Below, piece by piece: positions 26,218 through 34,829 of a stretch of 64,000 nt of DNA. A model generated the notes under the pieces. That model worked only from the letters and a program-made list of their open reading frames with translations. It did not search any database and had not been told where the DNA came from. The position numbers and the translations under genes were made by a program. The DNA is from Treponema sp. (GTDB taxonomy: Bacteria > Spirochaetota > Spirochaetia > Treponematales > Treponemataceae), in assembly GCA_016296575.1 (NCBI GenBank), contig JAEDJA010000004.1, positions 47,393-111,392 on the forward strand, given 5' to 3'. Position 1 is the stretch's first letter; each line of letters opens with the position of its first letter.

Positions 26218-27159
26218 ATGATCTATACACTTACCGTAAATCCTTCACTGGACTATATTGTTGACGTACCTTCTTTCAAAGCAGCTGCCGTTAATCGCAC
26301 TAAAAACGAACGGATTGTTGCCGGTGGAAAAGGCATCAACGTTTCATTCATGTTGAAAAATCTTGGGGTAAAAAGTACAGCACTTGGATTTCTGGCAGGT
26401 TTTACTGGAAAACAAATTGAAAAAATGGTAGAAGACCAAGGTATTGAAAGTGCCTTTGTTCATCTTGATAATGGAAATTCCCGCATCAATGTGAAGATTA
26501 CATCTACCACGGAAAATCCAGCCCATAAATCTGAAGAAACTGAAATCAACGCACAAGGACCGTCAATTTCTCAAAGTGACCTGGAGCTTCTGTTTACTAA
26601 AATCAAATCAATTTCCAGTAACGACACGCTGGTCATGGCAGGAAGCATTCCATCATCACTTCCAGATTCCCTTTACTGCCAGATTATGGAATGCCTTTCT
26701 CAAAAAAATGTAAGCTTTGTTATCGATGCCACAAAAAATCTTCTTATAAAATCCCTTGAATATCATCCTTTTCTTATAAAACCAAACCACCACGAGCTGG
26801 GCGATATTTTTGGAGTTACACTTTCCACACCAAAAGAAATTGTTCCATACGCAAAAAAGCTTCAGGAAATGGGTGCACGGAATGTTCTTGTTTCCATGGG
26901 TAAAGACGGTGCTCTTCTTGCGGCAGAAGACGGTTCTGTTTGCTACAGTTCCGCACCAAAAGTTCAGGCCCTTTATACAGTAGGAGCCGGTGATTCCATG
27001 GTGGCAGGATTTCTTGCCGGATGGATTGAAAAAAATGACTATTGCCACGCACTAAAAATGGGAATTGCATCAGGCAGCGCAACTGCTTCAACAGAAGGCT
27101 TCGGCACAAAAAAGGACGTGCTTTCTTTAATTCCAAATCAAATTGACTTTATTGGATAA
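26218..27159 (+). CDS. PfkB-family hexose-phosphate kinase, 1-phosphofructokinase type
   Basis: 313 residues. It begins MIYTLTVNPSLDYIVDV, the usual FruK/LacC opening, followed by VAGGKGINVSFMLKNLG (PfkB signature 1) and VGAGDSMVAGFLAGW (signature 2, with the catalytic Asp). FruK phosphorylates fructose 1-phosphate; tagatose-6-phosphate kinase (LacC) is the alternative. Position directly after enzyme I favours FruK, but no fructose-specific enzyme II lies nearby. Confidence 0.88.
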   Translation: MIYTLTVNPSLDYIVDVPSFKAAAVNRTKNERIVAGGKGINVSFMLKNLGVKSTALGFLAGFTGKQIEKMVEDQGIESAFVHLDNGNSRINVKITSTTENPAHKSEETEINAQGPSISQSDLELLFTKIKSISSNDTLVMAGSIPSSLPDSLYCQIMECLSQKNVSFVIDATKNLLIKSLEYHPFLIKPNHHELGDIFGVTLSTPKEIVPYAKKLQEMGARNVLVSMGKDGALLAAEDGSVCYSSAPKVQALYTVGAGDSMVAGFLAGWIEKNDYCHALKMGIASGSATASTEGFGTKKDVLSLIPNQIDFIG

Positions 27160-27216
27160 AAACTGTAGATTCTTTTCAATTAAAAATTACTATTCTTTTT
27201 CTAGTTGAGGCTCACA

Positions 27217-28443
27217 ATGACTTCCCTTCCAAACACTGAAATCATCCTTCAGATTTTACTTTCAGTTGGTCTTATTGTTATTGTTGCAAAATACCTTGGA
27301 ATTACTGCCCGAAAAATCGGTATTCCTGAAGTAGCCGGTATGATTGTGGCAGGACTTCTTCTGCGCTTTATTCCATGGTTCCACAATTTTGGTGGTAATG
27401 AACCAAACATTATTTACGCCGAAGCAAATCAGTTTATTTCTTACATGTCTGAAATCGGTGTAATTCTTATTATGTTTTCTGCCGGTTTAAGCACCAATCT
27501 TAAATCCATCATCAAGTCAGGTGGAAAAGCAACTCTCATTGCCTGCTGCGGTGTTTTTGTACCTTTGGTAATGGGAACAATTATGTCGTTTTTCTTTTTC
27601 GGATTTGACGGTTTTGGAACCCCTGCTTTTTTCAAATGTCTGTTTGTAGGTACAATCCTTACTGCCACTTCTGTAAGTATTTCCGTTGCGGTTCTAAAGG
27701 AATTTGGTAAAATCAATTCCGACATTGGCCAGACTATTGTTTCAGCTGCAATTATTGACGATGTAATCGGCATCATCGTACTCACAATTGTACTTGGTGT
27801 AAGTTCAGGAAAAGGCGGATACTTTATGATTATTCTTAAAACCCTTCTTTTCTTTGTTTTTGCAATTGTTGTTGGTTTCTTGATGTACAAGCTTTTCAGC
27901 TGGTACGACAAACGTCATCCACGTTCACACCGAATCCCAATTTATGCTCTTGGACTGGCACTTATTTTTGCTTACTGCGCTGAACGTTTCTTTGGCATTG
28001 CAGATATTACCGGTGCTTACATTGCAGGAATTGTACTTTGCAGCCTTAAAGACGCCTCTTACATGGAATCAAAAATTGATATCAATTCTTACATGTTCTT
28101 TAGTCCTGTTTTCTTTGCAGGCATCGGATTAAAAACTGATCTTTCCGGTATGAGCACTGAAATTCTGTGGTTTGCAATTGCTTTTGTAATTGTAGGCTGT
28201 ATCAGTAAGATTATTGGATGTGCCGGAGTTTCAAAGCTGCTCAAATATTCATGGAAAGAATCTTATCAGATTGGACTTGGAATGATGGTTCGTGGTGAAG
28301 TTGCCCTGATTGTTGCAACAAAAGGTCTTTCCACAAATCTTATTGATTCAAAATACTTTACCGCAGTAATTCTTTTGATTATCACTTCTTCAATGCTGGT
28401 TCCTATTCTTTTGAAAAAGGCCTTCACCGAAAAAACTGCATAA
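27217..28443 (+). CDS. Cation/proton antiporter (CPA2 type)
   Basis: 408 residues with about 12 membrane segments. IGIPEVAGMIVAGLLLRFIP near the start, ISYMSEIGVILIMFSAGLSTNL, TSVSISVAVLKEFGKINSDIGQTIVSAAIIDDVIGII (with the Asp-Asp pair of CPA2 transporters) and GLGMMVRGEVALIVATKGL mark the family of Na+/H+ or K+/H+ exchangers. The ATG at 27217 follows GAGG. There is no C-terminal RCK/TrkA domain. It is convergent with lptB, 15 bases away, without an evident terminator. Confidence 0.9.
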   Translation: MTSLPNTEIILQILLSVGLIVIVAKYLGITARKIGIPEVAGMIVAGLLLRFIPWFHNFGGNEPNIIYAEANQFISYMSEIGVILIMFSAGLSTNLKSIIKSGGKATLIACCGVFVPLVMGTIMSFFFFGFDGFGTPAFFKCLFVGTILTATSVSISVAVLKEFGKINSDIGQTIVSAAIIDDVIGIIVLTIVLGVSSGKGGYFMIILKTLLFFVFAIVVGFLMYKLFSWYDKRHPRSHRIPIYALGLALIFAYCAERFFGIADITGAYIAGIVLCSLKDASYMESKIDINSYMFFSPVFFAGIGLKTDLSGMSTEILWFAIAFVIVGCISKIIGCAGVSKLLKYSWKESYQIGLGMMVRGEVALIVATKGLSTNLIDSKYFTAVILLIITSSMLVPILLKKAFTEKTA

Positions 28444-28458
28444 TCACAAGACAAAAGT

Positions 28459-29190
28459 CTACATACTGAAATCTTTTCCAAGGTAAATTTCGCGGGCAAG
28501 ATCACTGGCAAGAATTTCCTGCTGGCTTCCCGCGATTACTATTTCACCGTTATTTATGATTATGGCCCTGTCCGTTATTTCCAGAGTATCACGAACATTG
28601 TGGTCAGTTATAAGAATTCCGATTCCACGTTTTGCAAGAAGTCCTATCATACTTTTAATGTCGGCAACAGCAATAGGGTCAATTCCGGCAAAAGGTTCAT
28701 CCAAAAGCAGAAATTTTGGCTCAATGGCAAGAGAACGGGCTATTTCGGTACGACGGCGTTCACCTCCCGAAAGTGTAAAAGCAGGCTGTTTTCTTATGCG
28801 GCCTATGGAAAATTCTTCGATCAAATCTTCAAGGTGCTGTTTTTTTTCTTTGTATGAAAGATCAGCTCGTGTTTCAAGAATACTCCAGATATTTTCTTCT
28901 ACCGTAAGCTTCTTGAAAACAGATGGTTCCTGTGGCAGATAGGAAATACCCTGTCGTGCACGTTTGTACATTGGAAGATTGGTGATGCGATTTTCATCCA
29001 GGAAGACTTCTCCGCTGGTAGGTTTGTAAAATCCCACAACCATGTAAAAAGTGGTGGTTTTTCCAGCCCCGTTTGGTCCAAGAAGCCCCAAAACCTCTCC
29101 TGTTTCCATAGAAAAATCAATTCCCCGAACTACCCGTTTGCGTCCAAAAGATTTATGAAGTGATGAAACCGAAAGTTTATGATTTTCCAT
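28459..29190 (-). CDS. lptB: Lipopolysaccharide-type export ABC ATPase LptB
   Basis: 243 residues. GLLGPNGAGKTTTFYMVVGFYKPTSG is the LptB Walker A region, SYLPQEPSVFKKLTVEENI the typical Q-loop, LSGGERRRTEIARSL the signature and LLLDEPFAGIDPIAVADI Walker B. LptB energises transport of lipopolysaccharide or another outer-membrane lipid from the inner membrane. The start overlaps lptA by 14 bases. The lptC-lptA-lptB order is as in other treponemes, even in species that lack classical LPS, so the cargo is not certain. Confidence 0.94.
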   Translation of the reverse strand: MENHKLSVSSLHKSFGRKRVVRGIDFSMETGEVLGLLGPNGAGKTTTFYMVVGFYKPTSGEVFLDENRITNLPMYKRARQGISYLPQEPSVFKKLTVEENIWSILETRADLSYKEKKQHLEDLIEEFSIGRIRKQPAFTLSGGERRRTEIARSLAIEPKFLLLDEPFAGIDPIAVADIKSMIGLLAKRGIGILITDHNVRDTLEITDRAIIINNGEIVIAGSQQEILASDLAREIYLGKDFSM

Positions 29191-29854
29191 GGTCAGTTTC
29201 CTCCATTTTTGTCTCTGCTTCTGTTTCTGTCTCTTTTTCTTCTTCCTTGTCGGTAACGGTTCCTTTTACACGTCCGTCCAAAGTGATTTCCTGAGTATCC
29301 ATATTCAAAGTGATATGCTGAGCCCGGAAAGTATCGTCACCCTGCTTGATTTTAGCATTTCCGTAAAGATTCAAAAGCTGCTCATTTTTTGAATAAACTG
29401 CATAACTTCCGTTACAAACATTGTCCTTCTGATTCAAGGTAATTTCAATCTGCATTACGGCAGTTTCCGTGTCAGAATTGTATTCAATCATCTGGGCTGC
29501 AGCAGTTACTTCATTTTCAATATCTATAAGACTAACATTTCCGCTTAATGAAGCTAGTTTTGTATTTCTGTCATATTCCATGCTGTCGGCAAAGAAATCC
29601 ATCTTGGTTTCCTTGTTGTGCCCAGTAACGTGTCCCCATGCTTTGATGTAACGGTATTCTTTTCCAGAAAGTTCAATTTTGTCTGCACTTATTTCAAGAG
29701 TTTCAGTTTCAATATGGGCATTTCCATTAAGTACGGTGGATGTGTTATCCTTATTGTTGGAACCGCTCATACTATCCGCTGAAAAACTGATTTTTTCTGC
29801 AAAAAGGATGGAAGTAATCAAAAATATGATGAGACTAGCTGTCGTTTTTTTCAT
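29177..29854 (-). CDS. lptA: LptA/OstA-type periplasmic lipid-transport protein
   Basis: 225 residues from the ATG at 29854, which has AAGGA eight bases upstream and starts a signal peptide (MKKTTASLIIFLITSILFAEK); ATG at 29863 is an alternative. The mature protein repeats strands such as ISADKIELSGKEYRYIKAWGHV, DFFADSMEYDRNTKLASLSGNV and FRAQHITLNMDTQEITLDGRV, the beta-jellyroll of OstA/LptA that bridges the periplasm. The tail is very rich in Glu, Thr and Lys (KEEEKETETEAETK). It overlaps both neighbours. Confidence 0.9.
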   Translation of the reverse strand: MKKTTASLIIFLITSILFAEKISFSADSMSGSNNKDNTSTVLNGNAHIETETLEISADKIELSGKEYRYIKAWGHVTGHNKETKMDFFADSMEYDRNTKLASLSGNVSLIDIENEVTAAAQMIEYNSDTETAVMQIEITLNQKDNVCNGSYAVYSKNEQLLNLYGNAKIKQGDDTFRAQHITLNMDTQEITLDGRVKGTVTDKEEEKETETEAETKMEETDHGKS

Positions 29855-30395
29855 TTTCTTCATCCTTTGTTTCAATATCACCGCTTACCATTGCTGAAAA
29901 TTCATAGGAATTGCTGACTCCGCTGGCAGAAAAACCACTTCCCATCACTTTAACTTCGCTTGTTTCCACTGTTACATTATCGGTACGTCCGCTTACAAGC
30001 TGTTCGGTTTTTCCATTCCACTTCAGATTTTTTCCCTTTACTTTCAGATCCTTTTCTACCGAATCAATGTAAATGTCATCATGAAGATTGTAGATTTCAG
30101 TTTTTGTATCAGCACTAAGATAACCACATTTACCTGTTACAGAAAGTTCACCATCTTCATATACAGTAAAATCAACATCCTTGGCATAAGTTGCAGAAGA
30201 ATTTTTATACTGTTCAAGCTTTCCGGCTTCCAGATAAAACGAAACCTTTCCATCTTCAACTCTGGTGTACTTTGCATCTTCAAAAGAAAATTCCGGCACA
30301 ACATCTTCCACGGAAACTGTACTTCCATATTTTAGAGAACAGGAAAAAAACAAAATTGATGAAAAGGCCAGAAACAGCCCAATGCTCTTTCTCAT
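29835..30395 (-). CDS. lptC: LptC-like lipoprotein
   Basis: 186 residues. The N-terminus MRKSIGLFLAFSSILFFSCS is a lipoprotein signal with a relaxed spirochaetal lipobox before Cys19. The rest has LptC-like strands (RVEDGKVSFYLEAGKLEQYKN, LSVTGKCGYLSADTKTEIYNLHDDI, VKGKNLKWNGKTEQLVSG). LptC normally has an N-terminal membrane anchor; a lipid anchor is the spirochaetal variant. Assignment rests on fold and on position before lptA and lptB. It is transcribed divergently from purE. Confidence 0.85.
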   Translation of the reverse strand: MRKSIGLFLAFSSILFFSCSLKYGSTVSVEDVVPEFSFEDAKYTRVEDGKVSFYLEAGKLEQYKNSSATYAKDVDFTVYEDGELSVTGKCGYLSADTKTEIYNLHDDIYIDSVEKDLKVKGKNLKWNGKTEQLVSGRTDNVTVETSEVKVMGSGFSASGVSNSYEFSAMVSGDIETKDEENEKNDS

Positions 30396-30420
30396 AAATC
30401 GAACTTTCTTTCACATAGTA

Positions 30421-30449
30421 TAGTTTAATATTCTTAATTATGGTAGTAT
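30421..30449 (+). promoter_or_regulatory. Promoter of purE, leaderless type
   Basis: TAGTTT (30421-30426), 17 bases, TAGTAT (30444-30449) preceded by TG one base upstream (extended -10), six bases, ATG at 30456. No Shine-Dalgarno sequence. Confidence 0.45.
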
Positions 30450-30455
30450 AGCCTT

Positions 30456-30950
30456 ATGAAAGCAGCAATTTTCTTTGGGTCAAAATCCGACACAGCCAGC
30501 ATGAAAAAATGTACTGATGTGCTTGGAGAATTTGGTGTTGAATACAAAGCTTTCGTTATTTCTGCCCACAGAGCACACAAACTACTGGAAGAAACAGTAG
30601 CTCAGGTAGAAAAAGACGGCTTTGAAGTGATTATTGCAGGTGCAGGTTTAGCTGCCGCACTTCCTGGTGTAATTGCCGGAATGACAGTTCTTCCTGTAAT
30701 TGGTGTTCCACTTGAATGTGTGAATCCTGGCATAACAAATGGTCTTGCCGGTATGGATGCTCTTTTGTCCATCGTGCAGATGCCACCTCAGATTCCAGTA
30801 GCAACAGTTGGAATTGGAAATGCTAAGAATGCAGGCTACCTTGCTGTAGAAATTCTTGCAATTAAGTATCCTGAACTGAAAGAAAAGCTTCTGGCATTTA
30901 GAAAAAAACTGGCCGAAGACGCAGCATCAAATTGCGAAGCCGCACTTTGA
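30456..30950 (+). CDS. purE: PurE, 5-(carboxyamino)imidazole ribonucleotide mutase
   Basis: 164 residues. IFFGSKSDTASM, FVISAHRAHKL and AGAGLAAALPGVIAGMTVLPVIGVP are the nucleotide-binding motifs, with GMDALLSIVQMP and VATVGIGNAKNAGYLA. The SAHR form and the VIGVP loop are those of class I PurE (N5-CAIR mutase, partner of PurK) rather than the class II AIR carboxylase described from T. denticola. purM follows downstream after an AT-rich hairpin region, so this is a small purine-synthesis group. Confidence 0.92.
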   Translation: MKAAIFFGSKSDTASMKKCTDVLGEFGVEYKAFVISAHRAHKLLEETVAQVEKDGFEVIIAGAGLAAALPGVIAGMTVLPVIGVPLECVNPGITNGLAGMDALLSIVQMPPQIPVATVGIGNAKNAGYLAVEILAIKYPELKEKLLAFRKKLAEDAASNCEAAL

Positions 30951-30962
30951 TAATGAATAATG

Positions 30963-30990
30963 ATTAGTGAATGATGAATAATTCACTAAT
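30963..30990 (+). repeat. AT-rich perfect hairpin and repeats between purE and purM
   Basis: ATTAGTGAAT (30963-30972), eight bases, ATTCACTAAT (30981-30990) form a perfect 10-base stem. The flanks up to 31050 are filled with related AATGAATAAT / ATTATTAATTATTCA repeats in both orientations. No T-run follows. Confidence 0.7.
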
Positions 30991-31065
30991 AAATACTAAA
31001 TAAAACCGAGAAATGAAATTATTAATTATTCATTATTAATTATTCACTTCTCCAAAGGAGACAAT

Positions 31066-32154
31066 ATGGCATCTTACAAAGAATCAGGTGTAGACGTAGA
31101 AGAAGGATACCGCGCAGTAAATAAATATAAAGATCACGCAAAACGCACAATGATCCCTGGCATGCTTACAGGACTTGGAAGCTTTGCAGGTATGTTCGAA
31201 ATTCCAAAAGGATACAAAAATCCTGTAATGGTTTCGGGCACTGACGGCGTTGGAACAAAACTGGATGTAGCTTTCCAGATGAAAAAATATGATACAGTAG
31301 GAATTGACTGTGTTGCCATGAGCGTAAACGACATTCTTTGTTGCGGAGTTCAGACATTATTCTTCCTTGATTACATTGCCTGTGGAAAACTTGAAGCAGA
31401 TGTTGCTGCCGACCTGGTAAAAGGTGTTGCAGATGGTTGTGTTGAAACCGGATGTGCACTTCTTGGTGGTGAAACTGCCGAAATGCCAGGGTTCTACGAC
31501 GTTGGAAAATATGACCTGGCAGGTTTTGGTGTAGGCGTTGGCGAAAAGAAAGAAATGATTGACGGTTCTGCCATTAAAGAAGGCGACGTTCTCATCGGTC
31601 TTTCATCAACAGGAGTTCACTCAAACGGATTCTCTCTTGTTCGCAAACTGGTTCCAAATCCAATGGATCCTTTTACTGTTGATGGAAAAACTACTACAAT
31701 CGGTGAAGCTCTCCTTACACCAACACGCATTTATGTAAAACCAGTTATGGAAGTTTTGGGCAAATACCGTAAAGCAATTCACGGTATGGTTCATGTAACA
31801 GGCGGTGGATTCTATGAAAATATTCCACGCATGTACCCAAAAGCAAAAGACGGAAAAAAACAGTTGATTTCCCTCATTAAACGAGACAGCTGGGACATTC
31901 CTCCAGTATTCGGCGAACTTATTCGTCGTGGCGCAGACTTGGATTCAATTTACAATACATTCAATATGGGTATCGGTTTTGTTCTTGCTGTAAATGCAAA
32001 AGAAGCTGATGCAGTGCTTGAAATGTTCAATGCCAACGCACATAAATATCACCGCGAAGGCACACCAGACATGAAAGCTTACAAAATTGGATCTGTTGCA
32101 TACGCTGAAGGCCCAGTTAATACTCAGAAGGAAAGCGTACTGTTTGTTGACTAA
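31066..32154 (+). CDS. purM: Phosphoribosylformylglycinamidine cyclo-ligase
   Basis: 362 residues, AIR synthetase of purine biosynthesis. MASYKESGVDVEEGYRAVNKYK, PVMVSGTDGVGTKLDVAF, GIDCVAMSVNDILCCGVQTLFFLDYIACGK, LLGGETAEMPGFYDVGKYDLAGFGVGV and GLSSTGVHSNGFSLVRKL are all family motifs. A strong AAAGGAG ribosome site precedes the ATG. PurM uses FGAM made by PurL; PurE acts on its product, so the pair catalyses adjacent steps. Confidence 0.97.
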   Translation: MASYKESGVDVEEGYRAVNKYKDHAKRTMIPGMLTGLGSFAGMFEIPKGYKNPVMVSGTDGVGTKLDVAFQMKKYDTVGIDCVAMSVNDILCCGVQTLFFLDYIACGKLEADVAADLVKGVADGCVETGCALLGGETAEMPGFYDVGKYDLAGFGVGVGEKKEMIDGSAIKEGDVLIGLSSTGVHSNGFSLVRKLVPNPMDPFTVDGKTTTIGEALLTPTRIYVKPVMEVLGKYRKAIHGMVHVTGGGFYENIPRMYPKAKDGKKQLISLIKRDSWDIPPVFGELIRRGADLDSIYNTFNMGIGFVLAVNAKEADAVLEMFNANAHKYHREGTPDMKAYKIGSVAYAEGPVNTQKESVLFVD

Positions 32155-32158
32155 AATC

Positions 32159-32180
32159 TTGGAAGGGTGCGCCCTTCCAA
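32159..32180 (+). other. Perfect hairpin between purM and mutS2
   Basis: TTGGAAGGG (32159-32167), loop TGCG, CCCTTCCAA (32172-32180): nine perfect base pairs four bases after the purM stop. There is no T-run, and the mutS2 ATG lies nine bases beyond, so it could be an mRNA-stability element or could restrict mutS2 translation. Confidence 0.6.
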
Positions 32181-32189
32181 CTCAACAAT

Positions 32190-34733
32190 ATGCAGAAAAC
32201 TTTAGAACAGATTGATTATTTTACAATAAGGGATCAGGTAGCTTCTTTTTGCTTAAGCGAAGAAGGCAAGGTAAATCTTGAAAAGAGGCTGCCCCTCCAT
32301 AATTCAGATGAAATCGAACATCTGAAAAAAGCCAGCCGGGAATGGCTCAACTGTATTTGTGCCAGTTCCACTTCTCCATTTAACGGCTGGTCTTCCATCA
32401 GGCCGCTCCTGTCTGTAATTCGCATGACCGGGGCTTCCCTTACACTTGAACAGGTTTATACTCTCGGTCAGTTTTGTACGGCATGTTCCCGTGCATTTAC
32501 TTATATTGATTCTCATTATGTAGACTGGGAGCTTCCTGTGCTTAAAGCCGAAAGTGAAAAACTGCTTCCGGTAAACGATGCTTCCAATAAAATCTACCGC
32601 ATCATCACTCCAGATGGCGAAATGAAGGATTTGCCGGAAATTGCAGCTATCCGAAAACAGATTGCATCACTAAACAGCCGTATCAAGAATATTATGAACT
32701 CCTTTTTAAAGGATTCAAAATATGCTTCAGTACTTGAATCCAATGTTCCGGTTCTTAAAAGTGGACGTCAGGTGCTGGCAGTAAAAGCCGGAATGCAGAA
32801 CAAAATTGAAGGAATTGTTCACGAGGTTTCGGCTACTGCAAAAACTGTTTACATTGAACCAACCGAAAGCGTTCACTGTACCAACGAGCTTATCCAGAAA
32901 GAATTTGAACTGGAATCGGAAATCAAAAGAATTCTTACCCAGCTTACAGAAAGTCTTCAGGAAAATATCCCTGTTTTCAAGACAAACCTTCCGCTTATGG
33001 AATTTTTTGACACCACTTTGGCCGCAGCCCGATGGGGAAAAGAGAATAACTGTGTTTACGCAATTCCTTGTCTTACCAACGATCACAGCGGTCAGAACCG
33101 TGACGAACCACCTCTTTTGTACAAGGCACGTCACCCACTTTTAGGCGAAAAAGCTGTTCCTATCGACATTCAGTTTATGAGCGGAAAACGAGTCCTGATT
33201 ATTACAGGTCCAAACACCGGCGGTAAAACAGTAACACTTAAAACCTTTGCTCTTTTTGCCATGCTGAATCAGACAGGTCTTCCAGTTCCTGCAGGTGAAG
33301 GTTCCCGTCTTCCTGTTTTTGGGAAAATTTTTGCAGATATTGGTGATGACCAGTCTTTGGATCAGAGTCTTTCTACATTCAGCGGCCACATGAAAAACAT
33401 TTCCAAGGCCATTAAATTTGCTGAAGATGATTCACTGGTTCTCCTTGATGAACTGGGAAGTGGAACTGATCCTCTGGAAGGCACTGCAATCTCCATGGCG
33501 GTTCTGGATCATCTTATAGAAAAGAAAGCATTTGTTCTGGTTACAACCCATCAGGGGATTTTAAAAAACTACGGCTACACAAATCCTGCCTGTATCAATG
33601 CTTCTGTAGAATTTGACACCACCACTCTTTCACCAAGTTACCGACTTCTTATGGGTGTACCAGGTGAAAGTCATGCGCTGGAAATTGCAGGAAAATCCGG
33701 ACTTCCACGGTTTATTGTAAACAATGCCAAAAACTATATTGCCACAGAAAAAGCCGATGTAAGTTCCCTTATAAAAGGATTGAACACAAAACACCGTGAA
33801 CTGGATCGTATGAAAAGCCAGATGGACAAACTCCAGCGCCAGCTTGATGAAAAAGAACAGCGGCAGACAGAACGTGATATTGAACTTCGGGAAAAAGAAC
33901 ATCAGCTTAAACAGGGTTTTCAAAAAGAAAGCGAAGAATTTCTTGCCCAGAGCCGGAAAAAACTGGAAAATCTTGTGCGGGAACTCCGTGAAGGTGAAAT
34001 TACCAGGGAAAAAACTCTTGGGGTAAAACAGTTCATCAACGATCTTACTGCTGCCACTTTGGAAAACGAGCGAAAAATCCAGGAAGAAGAAGAAAGACTG
34101 GGTCTAGAAAAACTAGAAGCTGAAAAAAAAGCCCATGAACTGCGAAGTCATACTTCCAATAAAAAAACAAAAAAACGTTTGAGTAACCGGGAAGCCTTGG
34201 CTTTTGCTGAAAGTACACATGTTTCAGAAGCTGCTGCCATGGGTAAAGCCTCCGACGGAAAAACAGTGCCTCTTATTTTTGAAGAAGGGGTTCAGGTTGA
34301 AGTGGGTGCAAATCATATGGCCGGAACTCTTGTAAAACTTGAAAAGAAGGGTGTTTGGAAAGTTCAGTTCGGTTCCGTACAGATGAGCTGCAAAGAAAAA
34401 GACATGGTTCTTGTTGGTGGAAAAATGCAGGCCGGTGATTTCAAGGCAGATATTTCTGTTGAAATGAAAGGCGATTCAGAAAATGAAGCTCCTGTTTTTG
34501 AACTGCGGCTTTTGGGCATGCGCATGGAAGATGCCATCCGGGCTTTGGAACGGCAGCTTGATTTGTGCACACTCCATAATTTTCCCCATTTCAGCATTAT
34601 TCATGGAAAAGGAAATGGAATTCTGCAGCAGGCCGTCCACGACTACCTGAGCCATTACCAGGGAGTTGCCGACTTCCGCTTTGCACCACCAGAAGACGGC
34701 GGCTTTGGCAAAACCTATGTTACACTAAAATAA
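32190..34733 (+). CDS. mutS2: Endonuclease MutS2
   Basis: 847 residues. The core-clamp region is followed by the ATPase: Walker A IITGPNTGGKTVTLK (about 337-351), SLDQSLSTFSGHMKNI, Walker B LVLLDELGSGTDPLEG and TTHQGILKNY. A long coiled coil (about 525-650, many Glu, Lys, Gln) leads to the C-terminal Smr nuclease domain with LRLLGMRMEDAIRALERQLD and FSIIHGKGNGILQQAVHDYL. There is no MutS1-type mismatch-recognition domain. MutS2 acts in recombination control or ribosome rescue, depending on species. Confidence 0.96.
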   Translation: MQKTLEQIDYFTIRDQVASFCLSEEGKVNLEKRLPLHNSDEIEHLKKASREWLNCICASSTSPFNGWSSIRPLLSVIRMTGASLTLEQVYTLGQFCTACSRAFTYIDSHYVDWELPVLKAESEKLLPVNDASNKIYRIITPDGEMKDLPEIAAIRKQIASLNSRIKNIMNSFLKDSKYASVLESNVPVLKSGRQVLAVKAGMQNKIEGIVHEVSATAKTVYIEPTESVHCTNELIQKEFELESEIKRILTQLTESLQENIPVFKTNLPLMEFFDTTLAAARWGKENNCVYAIPCLTNDHSGQNRDEPPLLYKARHPLLGEKAVPIDIQFMSGKRVLIITGPNTGGKTVTLKTFALFAMLNQTGLPVPAGEGSRLPVFGKIFADIGDDQSLDQSLSTFSGHMKNISKAIKFAEDDSLVLLDELGSGTDPLEGTAISMAVLDHLIEKKAFVLVTTHQGILKNYGYTNPACINASVEFDTTTLSPSYRLLMGVPGESHALEIAGKSGLPRFIVNNAKNYIATEKADVSSLIKGLNTKHRELDRMKSQMDKLQRQLDEKEQRQTERDIELREKEHQLKQGFQKESEEFLAQSRKKLENLVRELREGEITREKTLGVKQFINDLTAATLENERKIQEEEERLGLEKLEAEKKAHELRSHTSNKKTKKRLSNREALAFAESTHVSEAAAMGKASDGKTVPLIFEEGVQVEVGANHMAGTLVKLEKKGVWKVQFGSVQMSCKEKDMVLVGGKMQAGDFKADISVEMKGDSENEAPVFELRLLGMRMEDAIRALERQLDLCTLHNFPHFSIIHGKGNGILQQAVHDYLSHYQGVADFRFAPPEDGGFGKTYVTLK

Positions 34734-34739
34734 CGCCTC

Positions 34740-34790
34740 ATCCTGAACGAGCCCAGGTTCTCATGAACTCGTTTCAGGATCCACTTTTTC
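34740..34790 (+). terminator. Hairpin with T-run after mutS2, TGAACTCGTTTCAG-type repeat
   Basis: ATCCTGAACGAG (34740-34751) pairs with CTCGTTTCAGGAT (34768-34780) apart from one bulged T, and CCACTTTTT follows. It begins seven bases after the mutS2 stop. The right arm shares TGAACTCGTTTCAG with the hairpin at 37957 and, loosely, with the inner loop of the tpiA terminator. Confidence 0.6.
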
Positions 34791-34817
34791 TTGATAGAAT
34801 TTTTTATTCTTATCTTC

Positions 34818-34823
34818 TATAAT
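34818..34823 (+). promoter_or_regulatory. -10 element of ettA, leaderless type
   Basis: TATAAT at 34818-34823 is followed by six bases (AACCTT) and the ATG at 34830. The -35 is weak (TAGAAT 17 bases upstream). No Shine-Dalgarno sequence. Confidence 0.45.
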
Positions 34824-34829
34824 AACCTT

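Noticed and set aside
27441..27911. A 156-residue minus-strand frame opposite the antiporter gene
   Set aside because: It contains many Ile/Thr/Pro/Lys repeats from reading membrane helices in reverse, and no recognisable domain.
28459..30395. lptC-lptA-lptB as proof of lipopolysaccharide
   Set aside because: Orthologues occur in treponemes lacking classical LPS, and no lipid A synthesis gene is in the window, so the cargo cannot be stated.
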